A stretch of 35,000 bases of DNA. It comes from Truepera sp. GTDB taxonomy: Bacteria; Deinococcota; Deinococci; Deinococcales; Trueperaceae. Positions 22,130 to 29,495 of this stretch are shown piece by piece (within the stretch, counting starts at the first letter, position 1; every line of letters starts with the position of its first letter). The stretch lies in assembly GCA_032027045.1 (NCBI GenBank), contig JAVSMU010000001.1, forward strand, positions 627,846 through 662,845. The letters run 5' to 3'. Below the pieces are notes generated by a model. That model made no database searches. It saw only the letters and a program-made list of their open reading frames with translations, and was not told the origin of the DNA. Position numbers and translations under genes: made by a program.

Positions 22130-22945
22130 ATGCAGGCCATGAACAGCGTCCCCAACGGCGTCAAGGCGGGGCCAAACGGGGTGGTCGCGGGGCCCGGCGG
22201 GGCCGAGGCGGGGCCCATTGGCGTCGAATTGAGGGCGAGCGGCCTCGTGAAGCGCTACGGGCGCCGCAAGGTCGTCGACCGCGTGGACCTGGTGCTGCGG
22301 CGCGGCGAGATAGTGGCGCTTTTGGGTCCCAACGGCGCGGGGAAGACCACCAGCTTCTACATGGTCGTCGGCTTCGTGAGGCCGAACGCGGGGCGCATCG
22401 TGCTCGGCGGCCAGGACATCACCGGTTGGCCCATGCACCGCCGGGCGCGCATCGGACTGGGTTACCTGGCGCAAGAACCGAGCGCCTTCAGGCGCCTGAG
22501 CGTCGAGGACAACCTCCTCGCCATCCTCGAGTTCCAGGGCTTGACGCGTGAGGAACAGAACGTGCGCGCGCAGGCGCTGCTCGAGGAGTTTCATATCGGA
22601 CACCTCGCCAAGAGCCGCGCCGATACGCTCTCCGGCGGCGAGCGGCGCCGGCTCGAGATCGCGCGTAGCCTGACCGTGGACCCGGACTTCCTCCTACTCG
22701 ACGAGCCTTTCACGGGCGTCGACCCCAAGTCCATCCGCGAGATCCAGACCATAGTCCGGGACTTGCGAGACCGGCGCGGCCTGGGCGTCCTCCTTACCGA
22801 CCACAGCGTGCGCGAGACGCTCGCGATCGCGGACCGCGTTGTGCTCATGTTCGACGGGCGGGTGAGGTTCGATGGCACGCCGGCGGATTTCGCGGCCGAC
22901 CCCGACGTGCGCACCTACTACCTGGGCAACGAGTTCCAGCTTTAG
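22130..22945 (+). CDS. lptB: LptB-like ABC transporter ATPase with a repeat-encoded N-terminus
   Basis: This is a 271-residue ATPase. Walker A is GPNGAGKTT, the Q-loop region is [20 protein letters not shown], the signature is [12 protein letters not shown], Walker B is [13 protein letters not shown], and the H-loop is [17 protein letters not shown]. The DHSVRETL segment and a C-terminal YYLGNEF are typical of LptB, which powers lipopolysaccharide export through the Lpt bridge. The core begins near residue 30. The first 29 residues are unusual: three seven-residue units (N-G-V-K-A-G-P-like) encoded by a 21-bp tandem repeat. ATG 22130 is favoured by the extended -10 box eight bases upstream. 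ATG 22139 and TTG near 22231 are alternatives. LptB-like ATPases also occur in Deinococcota, whose outer membranes lack typical lipopolysaccharide, so the cargo is uncertain. The DUF3084 gene follows after 45 bases. Confidence 0.85.
   Translation: MQAMNSVPNGVKAGPNGVVAGPGGAEAGPIGVELRASGLVKRYGRRKVVDRVDLVLRRGEIVALLGPNGAGKTTSFYMVVGFVRPNAGRIVLGGQDITGWPMHRRARIGLGYLAQEPSAFRRLSVEDNLLAILEFQGLTREEQNVRAQALLEEFHIGHLAKSRADTLSGGERRRLEIARSLTVDPDFLLLDEPFTGVDPKSIREIQTIVRDLRDRRGLGVLLTDHSVRETLAIADRVVLMFDGRVRFDGTPADFAADPDVRTYYLGNEFQL
22154..22216 (+). repeat. Three 21-bp tandem units inside the lptB-like gene
   Basis: Units at 22154-22174, 22175-22195 and 22196-22216 share the pattern (A/G)(A/G)CGG-GT/GC-...-GGCGGGGCC and encode [14 protein letters not shown] and GGAEAGP. 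A shorter partial copy (ATTGGCGTCGAA) follows. They make up most of the N-terminal extension of the ATPase and should vary in copy number between strains. Confidence 0.7.
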
Positions 22946-22952
22946 GGCCCCG

Positions 22953-22994
22953 ATGAGCATGGCCAAGTCCACTCCCGATAGCGCCGAGCAGTGA
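22953..22994 (+). CDS. 13-codon micro-frame coupled to the DUF3084 gene
   Basis: ATG 22953 opens a 13-residue frame (MSMAKSTPDSAEQ) whose TGA overlaps the GTG start of the DUF3084 gene as GTGA. No strong Shine-Dalgarno precedes it. It may help ribosomes pass from the upstream gene to the DUF3084 start, because that GTG also has no strong Shine-Dalgarno. It could equally be chance. Confidence 0.25.
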   Translation: MSMAKSTPDSAEQ

Positions 22995-24826
22995 CCCTCA
23001 TCGCCCTGCTCGTCCTGATGCTGGTGGTACTCGCCGGCATAATCGCCTACCTGGGCGACCGCCTCGGGACCTACGTCGGGCGTCGGCGCCTGAGCCTCTT
23101 TGGCGCCAGACCAAGAACGACCGGCCAGATAGTAGGGGTCCTCTCGGGCATCCTCATCATGTTGACCACCATCGGCGTGCTCGCGATCGCGTTCCAGAAC
23201 GCCACGCGCACGCTGCTGAACGTGCAACGCACCCTCGACGAGCTAAACCGTTTGCAAACTCAGGAGCGGATCCTCAAGCAGAACGTGGCCGACGCCGATC
23301 AGCAGCTTGCGGACCTGCGCTCGCAGCTCGATACGGCGCAGGAGACGATAACGACCGCCGAGACGCAGCGAGACGCCGCCGTCGAGGCCCGGGACGCGGC
23401 GTTGGCCGAGCGCGAATCGCTGCTTGCCCAGCGGGCGGACCTGGCAGAACAAGTCAAGGCGGCCGAGGCGCGGGTCGCAGAGGCCGACGCCGAGGTCGAG
23501 GCCGCCGCACAGAAGTTGGCCGCCACACAGGCTGAACTCGACGACACCACGAAGGCCTTGGGGTCGGCAAGGGGTGACCGCGACCGGGCGCTGGAAGAGG
23601 CGACGCAGGCGCGGGCCCTGGCCGACGACGCGCAAGCGGAGGCCGCCTCCTTGGAGCGTGGGTTGGAGGACGCCAGGGCGGAGCTGGACGATGCCAACGC
23701 GCAGTTGGCGGACCTACAGAACGCGCTGGTCGACGTGCAGCTGCGCTTGGCCGACGCCGAACAGCGGGTTACCACGGCCAAGGAGGAGTTGGAGACGGCC
23801 CAGACCGCCCGCGACCAGGCGCTGGCGGACCGCGATACTGCCCTGGCGGAGCGCGACGCAGCCAAGGCGGACCGCGACGCCGCCACTGCGGCGCGCGATG
23901 ACGCCCTGCAGCAGCGCGCCGACCTCGCCGTTCGCCTGGACGAGTTGAGCAGCGAGGTGAAAGCGCTCGAGGCCAACGCCGGCGAGCTGCGGCAGCAGGC
24001 CCAGGAGTTGCGCGAGGAGAACCGCACCCTGGCCGGCTCCAACGACGTACTGCTGGCGGAGAACGCCCGCATCCAGCTGCAGAACACGTCGCTAACGGAA
24101 CTCAACGACCGCCTCGAGGGCGAGATCAAGCAGCGTAACGCCACCGTACTGGAACTGCAGGGGACGGTGGGCGACCTGCGCAAAGAGGTGGAGAAGCAGG
24201 CCAGCGACTTAGCGGAGCTGCAGCACGAGTTCCAGCGCTTCGAGGGAGGCGAGGTCTACTTCGTCAAGGACCAGCTCATCTACTCCGGCGCCATAAGGGC
24301 CCAGGAGCCGGCCGCAATCCGCGAGGAGCTGGCCGCGTTCATCAACGAGGCGACGGCCTTCGTCGCCCGCCGCGGAGTCGAGCGGTTGCGTGTGACTACC
24401 GAGCAGTTCAACGTGTTGGTCGACGTGATTGGGCAGACGCCCGGCTCCGACCTCGTGCGGTTCATCTCGCCCAGCAACCAGATCAGCTCCACGATCGACG
24501 TGCTGGTCGAGGCCATAGAGAACACCGAACTGTTCGGCCGGGGGCAACTCATCGTGAGCCACGGCCTGCACCTGGGGTCCACGGCGCTGCCCGCCAGTCA
24601 GGACGAGATCCGCGCCTCGATAACGCAGCTCAAAGCCGAGGCGACCCGCAAGTTACGTCGCGCCGGGCTCGACGACGGTCAGCTGCCCGATTTCGGCCCC
24701 GTGACCGAAGAGATGTTCACGAACCTCTTGTTGCGTCTGTCGGGGCCGGTCACCATCGGTCTGGTCGCCACAGAGGACGTGTGGCGCGCCGGCCCCGCCA
24801 AGCTCGAACTCATGATCCTCTACTGA
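22991..24826 (+). CDS. DUF3084 coiled-coil membrane protein
   Basis: This is a 611-residue protein. The N-terminus has two hydrophobic helices (about residues 2-20 and 45-68) around GDRLGTYVGRRRLSLFGARP, the signature of DUF3084 proteins known in cyanobacteria and Deinococcota. A long coiled coil follows (about residues 75-405). It contains five exact heptads at residues 272-306 of the form (A/T)-x-R-D-x-A-x. The C-terminal domain (about 415-611) begins GGEVYFVKDQLIYSGAIRAQ and ends in a typical beta-strand stretch. Function is not established. A structural role at the envelope or septum fits the shape. It starts with GTG 22991, overlapping the stop of a micro-frame. The lptB-like gene upstream is probably in the same operon. 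It ends 7 bases before the convergent mscL stop. Confidence 0.88.
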   Translation: MTLIALLVLMLVVLAGIIAYLGDRLGTYVGRRRLSLFGARPRTTGQIVGVLSGILIMLTTIGVLAIAFQNATRTLLNVQRTLDELNRLQTQERILKQNVADADQQLADLRSQLDTAQETITTAETQRDAAVEARDAALAERESLLAQRADLAEQVKAAEARVAEADAEVEAAAQKLAATQAELDDTTKALGSARGDRDRALEEATQARALADDAQAEAASLERGLEDARAELDDANAQLADLQNALVDVQLRLADAEQRVTTAKEELETAQTARDQALADRDTALAERDAAKADRDAATAARDDALQQRADLAVRLDELSSEVKALEANAGELRQQAQELREENRTLAGSNDVLLAENARIQLQNTSLTELNDRLEGEIKQRNATVLELQGTVGDLRKEVEKQASDLAELQHEFQRFEGGEVYFVKDQLIYSGAIRAQEPAAIREELAAFINEATAFVARRGVERLRVTTEQFNVLVDVIGQTPGSDLVRFISPSNQISSTIDVLVEAIENTELFGRGQLIVSHGLHLGSTALPASQDEIRASITQLKAEATRKLRRAGLDDGQLPDFGPVTEEMFTNLLLRLSGPVTIGLVATEDVWRAGPAKLELMILY

Positions 24827-24833
24827 CCGCCCG

Positions 24834-25259
24834 TCACTTCTCCTTCAGCGCGTCACGGATCTCGGTGAGGAGCTTGACCTCTGCCGTGGGGGCGGCCGGC
24901 GCGGCTGGGGGTGCGGGCTTCTCGAAGCGCTTCTTCATGTCGTTGAACGCCTTGACGATGAAGAAGAGGACCAGTGCGATCAGTAGGAAGTTGATGACCG
25001 TGTTGAGGAAGGCACCGTACTGAATGACCGGTGCCCCGGCCGCCACGGCCTCGGCAACGCTCGCGTACTGATCGCGGCCGCTCAGGATTATCCCCAAGTT
25101 GCTGAAGTCGACGCCGCCCAGGATGAGGCCTATCACCGGCATGACTACCTGGTTCACCAAGGAAGTGGTGATCGCGCCGAACGCCCCGCCGATGATGACG
25201 GCCACGGCCAGGTCCAGCACGTTTCCTCGGTTGATGAAATCGCGGAACTCCTTGATCAT
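24834..25259 (-). CDS. mscL: Large-conductance mechanosensitive channel MscL
   Basis: This 141-residue MscL protein opens under membrane tension to release solutes on osmotic downshock. The N-terminal amphipathic segment is [28 protein letters not shown] (split at GNVLDL). The first transmembrane helix (pore-lining, residues about 12-45) contains the small-residue packing pattern [17 protein letters not shown] periplasmic loop of about 25 residues and a second helix (about 80-105, [17 protein letters not shown]) follow. The C-terminal helix is preceded by an unusual Ala/Pro-rich linker ([17 protein letters not shown]). The end [12 protein letters not shown] is standard. GGGAGGA lies just before ATG 25259. 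The stop is close to the convergent DUF3084 gene. Confidence 0.97.
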   Translation of the reverse strand: MIKEFRDFINRGNVLDLAVAVIIGGAFGAITTSLVNQVVMPVIGLILGGVDFSNLGIILSGRDQYASVAEAVAAGAPVIQYGAFLNTVINFLLIALVLFFIVKAFNDMKKRFEKPAPPAAPAAPTAEVKLLTEIRDALKEK

Positions 25260-25322
25260 GTGTCCTCCCGGTTGTTCTTAGCGCGAGTCTACTTGTTCAA
25301 AGCGCATGGCCCGTCAATCAAC

Positions 25323-25328
25323 TAAGCT
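25323..25328 (+). promoter_or_regulatory. Leaderless-type -10 box of the single-domain response regulator
   Basis: TAAGCT ends six bases before GTG 25335 with no Shine-Dalgarno between. The gap from the divergent mscL is only 75 bases, so both promoters share it. Confidence 0.6.
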
Positions 25329-25334
25329 TGTGGC

Positions 25335-25739
25335 GTGAGCCAAGCCAAAGAACCGACGATAGTCCTGGTCGCCGACGACATCGAGGGGCAGCGCCGTGTT
25401 CTCGAGATGCTCCTCAGCGTGGACGGTTATGAGGTCGTGACCGTCGATGACGGCAAGGAAGCCTTGGAGTACCTCAAGGAGAACACGCCCGACATCGCCA
25501 TCCTCGACGTGAAGATGCCTCACCTCAGCGGCATTGAGGTTTGCGACCGGATGAAGCGGACCCCACGGCTGCGGGACGTGCCGGTGATCGTCCTCACGGC
25601 CCTGCGCGACGACCATACTCTCGGCCAGGCGCGGCTGGCGCTTGCCGACAGGATCATCTACAAGCCCCTGGAGGGCAAGGATTTCAGGGCCACCGTGCGC
25701 GAGTTGCTGGCGAGCGGCTCAGCCGAACCGTTGCCGTAG
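25335..25739 (+). CDS. Single-domain response regulator
   Basis: This is a 134-residue receiver-only protein. Acidic Asp14 and Asp15 (LVADDIEGQ) bind Mg2+, the phospho-acceptor is Asp58 in AILDVKMPHLSG, a switch Thr follows in VIVLTALRDD, and the conserved lysine is in IIYKPLEGKDF. No output domain follows, so it must act through protein contacts, either as a CheY-like adaptor or in a phosphorelay. The partner kinase is not in the immediate area; the kinase at 4259-5002 has its own regulator. The start is GTG 25335, six bases after a TAAGCT box, so translation is probably leaderless. Its last 21 bases overlap the convergent RNA methyltransferase gene. Confidence 0.9.
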   Translation: MSQAKEPTIVLVADDIEGQRRVLEMLLSVDGYEVVTVDDGKEALEYLKENTPDIAILDVKMPHLSGIEVCDRMKRTPRLRDVPVIVLTALRDDHTLGQARLALADRIIYKPLEGKDFRATVRELLASGSAEPLP

Positions 25740-26600
25740 AGCCTCGTAAAGCAGCACCGCCCCGGCCACCGAGACGTTCAGGCTGTCGGCCACCGAGCCC
25801 CGCATCGGGATGGCCACGAGGGCATCGGCCTGGCATAGCCACCAGTCGCTCAGGCCGGCGTGCTCGCGGCCCACGACGAGGGCCACGCCGCCCTTCAGGT
25901 CGCACTGCCAGTGCGTGAGGTCGGCGTGCGGCGTGGCTGCCACGAGCCGTAAGTCGGCGGCCCGCAACCTCGCGACCACCTCGGCCGGAGTGCCCACGCC
26001 GATAGGTAGCGCGAACGAGCTACCCATGGCCGCCCTGATGACGTTGGGGCTCTCGAGGTCCACGCCGCGTGTCGGCTCCCGGTGCGCCTCGCGGACCTCC
26101 TCGAAGTCAGCCTCACGGTCGCCGGGTCCGGGGCCCGGGTCCGGACACATGAACACCGCGTCGACGCCGACCGCGTCGGCGCTACGCAGCAGGGCGCCGA
26201 CGTTGCCAGGCTTCTCCAGGCCGACCAACACCAGGGCCAGCGCGCCTGGCGGGAGGGCTACGTCTTCGGGAGCCAAGCGTCTCGAGCGGGCAACCAGTAG
26301 AACGCCGTCCGGGTGTTCCCTGAGGCTTACCCGCTCGAAGGCCTGCGTGCTGAAGGTCACGAGCTCAGCCCCCGCTGCCTCGGCGGCTCCCTGCCAAGCG
26401 TCGCTGCCTTCACCCTCTCGTAACAGGCCCGGGGCCACCACGACGAGTCTGGCGCCAACTCCTGCGCTCAGCGCCCGGCGGGCCTCCCTGGCTCCCTCCA
26501 CGATGTAGTTCCCACTGCTCTCGCGGGTGCGGCGCTGCCTGAGGCCGACGAGCTCCTTGACCAGGGGGTTGGCGGTACTCTCCACGTGCCTGACGGCCAT
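25719..26600 (-). CDS. SpoU/TrmH-family RNA methyltransferase
   Basis: This is a 293-residue 2'-O-ribose methyltransferase-like protein of the SPOUT class. The N-terminal substrate-binding domain begins HVESTANPLVKELVGLRQRR (the usual S-xx-NP-vK opening) and continues with YIVEGAREARRAL. The C-terminal knot has motif 1 in LEKPGNVGALLRSADAVG, motif 2 in ALVVGREHAGLSDWWL and motif 3 in AIPMRGSVADSLNVSVAGAVLLYE (split at ADSLNV). The catalytic Arg of motif 1 and the Asn of motif 3 are present. The target is not decidable: rRNA 2'-O-methylation is usual for this branch. ATG 26600 lies six bases after TATGAT. A frame to 26660 exists but would run into the divergent promoter region. The 3' end overlaps the response regulator gene by 21 bases. 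Confidence 0.92.
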   Translation of the reverse strand: MAVRHVESTANPLVKELVGLRQRRTRESSGNYIVEGAREARRALSAGVGARLVVVAPGLLREGEGSDAWQGAAEAAGAELVTFSTQAFERVSLREHPDGVLLVARSRRLAPEDVALPPGALALVLVGLEKPGNVGALLRSADAVGVDAVFMCPDPGPGPGDREADFEEVREAHREPTRGVDLESPNVIRAAMGSSFALPIGVGTPAEVVARLRAADLRLVAATPHADLTHWQCDLKGGVALVVGREHAGLSDWWLCQADALVAIPMRGSVADSLNVSVAGAVLLYEALRQRFG

Positions 26601-26606
26601 GGCGGC

Positions 26607-26633
26607 ATCATAAGCGGCGGTGAGGGTTAGACT
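26607..26633. promoter_or_regulatory. Divergent leaderless-type promoters, methyltransferase and sulfurtransferase
   Basis: The minus-strand TATGAT (26612-26607) ends six bases before ATG 26600, and the plus-strand TAGACT (26628-26633) ends seven bases before ATG 26641. Neither gene has a Shine-Dalgarno. Only 40 bases separate the two start codons, so each -35 region lies within the promoter area of the other. Confidence 0.65.
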
Positions 26634-26640
26634 CACCCGC

Positions 26641-27504
26641 ATGACGCCGAACCCCCTCATCTCGGCCGAGGAGCTACTGGACCGACTGGCGGCACCGGAA
26701 GGCGCCGCCGACTTGCGCGTGATCGACGCGCGCTTCGAGCTGAGTGACCCGAGCTACGGCAAGGCCGTGTATTCGCGAGGCACCGTGCCCGGAGCCGTGC
26801 ATCTCGATCTCGACGAGGACATGGCCGGCCCCGTGAGGCGCCACGGCGGTCGCCATCCGCTGCCGGACATGAACGAGTTCGTCCGGAAGCTGGGGGCACT
26901 CGGAGTCGGAGACCGGCACCAGGTCGTGGTGTTCGATGACTCCGGCAGCATGTACGCGGCGAGGGCGTGGTGGTTGCTGAGGTACGCGGGGCACGAGCAA
27001 GTGCGGTTCCTCGACGGCGGACTGGCTGCCTACCTTTCCGCGGGCGGTTCGCTGTCCACGGACCCACCGGGGCACGCAGCGACCAGGTTCACATTGCGGC
27101 TGCGCCCGGAGATGGCGGTGGACGCGGAGTTCGTATCCGGGGCCCTTACGCAAGAACGCGTGCTGCTACTCGATGCCCGGGCGCCTGAACGGTACCGCGG
27201 CGAGGTGGAGCCGCTGGATCCCAAGGCGGGGCACATCCCCGGCGCGATAGATCGCTATTACCTCGACAACTTGCAGGGCGGACGCCTCGCCGAACCGGCC
27301 GCGCTACACGCCAGGCTGGCGCCGGCCGCGGCGGCGGAGACCGTTGTCGCGTATTGCGGGTCGGGAGTCAGTGCCGCTCATCTGATACTGGCGCTCGAAC
27401 TGGCAGGTTATCCTGGCGCCAAACTCTACGCTGGTTCGTGGAGCGATTGGGCATCGCGCGATCTGCCCGTGGCGGTGGGTGACGAAGAGGCGAGCGCCGG
27501 GTGA
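26641..27504 (+). CDS. Tandem-rhodanese sulfurtransferase
   Basis: This 287-residue protein has two rhodanese domains, as in thiosulfate or 3-mercaptopyruvate sulfurtransferases. The inactive N-terminal domain runs from ISAEELLDRLA through RVIDARFELSDPSYG, GTVPGAVHLDLDEDM and VVVFDDSGSMYAARAWWLLRYAG (split at SGSMYAA). The active C-terminal domain shows LLLDARAPERYRGEVEPLDP and GHIPGAIDRYY, then the catalytic cysteine near residue 239 in VAYCGSGVSAAHLILAL. The active loop CGSGVSA is closer to mercaptopyruvate-type (CGSGVT) than to thiosulfate-type (CRKGVT) enzymes, which is an inference from memory of the loops. ATG 26641 follows a TAGACT box at seven bases and has no Shine-Dalgarno. Confidence 0.9.
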   Translation: MTPNPLISAEELLDRLAAPEGAADLRVIDARFELSDPSYGKAVYSRGTVPGAVHLDLDEDMAGPVRRHGGRHPLPDMNEFVRKLGALGVGDRHQVVVFDDSGSMYAARAWWLLRYAGHEQVRFLDGGLAAYLSAGGSLSTDPPGHAATRFTLRLRPEMAVDAEFVSGALTQERVLLLDARAPERYRGEVEPLDPKAGHIPGAIDRYYLDNLQGGRLAEPAALHARLAPAAAAETVVAYCGSGVSAAHLILALELAGYPGAKLYAGSWSDWASRDLPVAVGDEEASAG

Positions 27505-27589
27505 CGTCCTGGCGACCGCCGCGTGAAGGCGCGCGTACCGCCTGAAGCCTTCTGGGGCCAAGTGCCATCTTGGGTACCTCGGATCCGCT

Positions 27590-27610
27590 TGCGCGCCGCC
27601 AAGGCGCGCA
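27590..27610 (+). promoter_or_regulatory. Hairpin touching the ribosome binding site of the GGDEF gene
   Basis: TGCGCGCC (27590-27597), loop GCCAA, then GGCGCGCA (27603-27610) form a perfect 8-bp stem. Its last base is the first base of AGGTGA, the likely ribosome binding site for ATG 27621. It could modulate translation or serve as a weak terminator for the upstream gene. Confidence 0.4.
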
Positions 27611-27620
27611 GGTGATTATC

Positions 27621-28559
27621 ATGAGAGGCGCAATGGAGAGCAGTGTGGAACGCCCCCTGCAGGTTCCGGCAGCCCAGTTGTGGCGCGGGTACTTCGACGC
27701 CGCGCCGCACGGCATGGTGCTGTTCAAGGCGCTGCGCGGCGAGGGCGGCAGGCTGGACGACTTCCAGTGGTGCGACCTGAACGGGAGCGCTGTCGGTGCC
27801 CTCAACGTCGACCCCAGCGCGTTGATCGGAAACACAGCGCGCTCGGTTGCGCCCGAGGCGTTCGACCCACGGGTCTACCGGCGCCTCGTCACTGCCCACG
27901 TGACCAGGCGGGTGCAGGAGTTCGAGCAGGTCTTCCCGGGCGCGGCCGACGAGGCGATCGAGGCCGGGGGCCGCGACCCGCAGTCCGTGCTGACCTGGTA
28001 CGCCGTGACCGTCGTCCCACTCGAGGACGACTTCCTGGTGGTGCAGTTCCGCAGCATCACGCACTACAAGTCCGTGTTGCGGCAGGCGGTGGAACTCCTC
28101 AACCGTGACGACCTGACAGGCCTGGCCAACCGGCGCCACCTCAAGACCCGTTTCTGGGTGTTGCGCCGCCGTGACGTGCCCATGGCGCTCCTCTACTTCG
28201 ACCTCAACGGCTTCAAGGCCGTGAACGACACCTACGGCCACGAGGTAGGCGACCAGGTCTTGAGCATCATCGGCCAACGCCTGACGTCGAAGGTGCGGCC
28301 CGACGAGATGGTGGCGAGGCTAGGGGGCGACGAGTTCGCGGTGCTGCTGGGCGGGGGAGACCTCAACGCGGTCGACCGCGTCACGAGTCGCCTCATCGAG
28401 GCCGTGGAGGAACCCATCCACCTCGAGACCGGCTCCGTGCGCCTCTCCGCCAGCGTCGGCGCCGCCCTTTACCCCGATGACGCCGAGTCGTTCGAGGCCC
28501 TCGTCAGCCGGGCCGACGGGCGGATGTACGAGCAGAAGCGGCTTCGCAGCCAACGCTAG
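27621..28559 (+). CDS. PAS-like/GGDEF diguanylate cyclase
   Basis: This protein of about 312 residues has an N-terminal PAS-like domain (roughly residues 15-145; WRGYFDAAPHGMVLFKALRG, FQWCDLNGSAVGAL). A GGDEF domain follows (about 155-312) beginning LNRDDLTGLANRRHL. The active-site motif GGDEF is intact at residues 235-239, and the metal- and substrate-binding LYFDLNGFKAVNDTYGHEVGD stretch (seen as LYFDLNGFKAVND and TYGHEVGD) is present. So it should make cyclic di-GMP. The product-inhibition I-site, normally RxxD five residues before the motif, reads RPDE, so feedback inhibition may be weakened. ATG 27621 is preceded by AGGTGA; ATG 27633 with GAGAGG is an alternative start. No membrane segment is visible. 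Confidence 0.9.
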   Translation: MRGAMESSVERPLQVPAAQLWRGYFDAAPHGMVLFKALRGEGGRLDDFQWCDLNGSAVGALNVDPSALIGNTARSVAPEAFDPRVYRRLVTAHVTRRVQEFEQVFPGAADEAIEAGGRDPQSVLTWYAVTVVPLEDDFLVVQFRSITHYKSVLRQAVELLNRDDLTGLANRRHLKTRFWVLRRRDVPMALLYFDLNGFKAVNDTYGHEVGDQVLSIIGQRLTSKVRPDEMVARLGGDEFAVLLGGGDLNAVDRVTSRLIEAVEEPIHLETGSVRLSASVGAALYPDDAESFEALVSRADGRMYEQKRLRSQR

Positions 28560-28643
28560 ATTGCTGCGTGGCGACCCCTTGGCCGCCGGGTGGCTGAGCT
28601 TCGTCGGCCTCGATGGTCGTCGAAACCTGTCAGTTACGCCGCT

Positions 28644-29405
28644 TCACGGCCTAGCGTCGGGCGCCTTGGGCCCACGCTCGTAAAGCACCACCGGCTCGCG
28701 CACTGCGCGCGCCCGCAGGTTGAACAGCTCGACCATGATGCTGAAGCCCATGGCGAAGTAGACGTACCCCTTGGGCACGTGCTGGCCGAGGCCATCGGCG
28801 ACCAGCGTCACCCCGATCAACAGGAGGAACGACAGGGCGAGCATCTTCACGGTCGGATGCCGCTCCACGAAGCCGGCCACGCTGTTCGCCGACAGCATCA
28901 TCAGGCCGACCGCGATGACTACTGCGGCGATCATGACCGCCAGGTGGTCGGCCATCCCGACCGCCGTGATCACCGAGTCCAACGAGAAGACCACGTCTAG
29001 CAACACGATCTGCGTGATCACGGAAGCGAAGGACGCCGCTCCCACCTTGGCGTCGCCGCCTGCGGCTTGCGGACCCTCCAGACGCTCGTGAACCTCCTGA
29101 GTCGCCTTATAGATGAGGAACACCCCGCCGATCAGGAAGACCAGGTCCCGACCGCTGATCTCGAGGCCGAAGACCTCGACGAGCGTGGCGGTCAGGCCCG
29201 TGAGGAGGGTGATGGTGAAGAGCAGGCCTACGCGCGTGAACATGGCGAGCGCCAGGCCGAGCGTCCGTGCTCGCCTCTGTTGCTCCGCGGGCAGCCTCGC
29301 CGACAGGATCGAGATGAAGACGATGTTGTCGATACCGAGGACGATCTCGAGGACGGTAAGTGATGCCAGGGCCACCCAGGCCTCTGGACTTGTGATCCAT
29401 TCCAC
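28644..29405 (-). CDS. TerC family membrane protein (second paralogue)
   Basis: This 253-residue TerC-family protein is of the shorter YegH/YoaE-like type without fused domains. The signature segments are LEIVLGIDNIVFISILSARL near residue 20 and VVFSLDSVITAVGMADHLAV near residue 135, each with the paired acidic residue found across the family. About seven hydrophobic helices are visible. The end is a soluble tail with NLRARAVREPVVLYERG. Start GTG 29405 follows a GGGGGC run, not a good Shine-Dalgarno. GACAAT seven bases before it could act as a -10 box. No manganese riboswitch was found in its leader, in contrast to the paralogue at 7113-8066. It lies downstream of a coupled ABC operon but with its own start region of about 90 bases. 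Confidence 0.9.
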   Translation of the reverse strand: MEWITSPEAWVALASLTVLEIVLGIDNIVFISILSARLPAEQQRRARTLGLALAMFTRVGLLFTITLLTGLTATLVEVFGLEISGRDLVFLIGGVFLIYKATQEVHERLEGPQAAGGDAKVGAASFASVITQIVLLDVVFSLDSVITAVGMADHLAVMIAAVVIAVGLMMLSANSVAGFVERHPTVKMLALSFLLLIGVTLVADGLGQHVPKGYVYFAMGFSIMVELFNLRARAVREPVVLYERGPKAPDARP

Positions 29406-29495
29406 GCCCCCGATTGTCAGGGGTAAGCGACCCCGAGCACAAGCCCGCAGGCGTCAGCAGAAGTCCGGCATGGCGGGCTGGGGAGACCACGCAGG

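Noticed and set aside
29406-29495. Possible manganese riboswitch before the second TerC gene
   Set aside because: None of the three yybP-ykoY motifs occurs here; only short GGGG/CCCC arms are seen.
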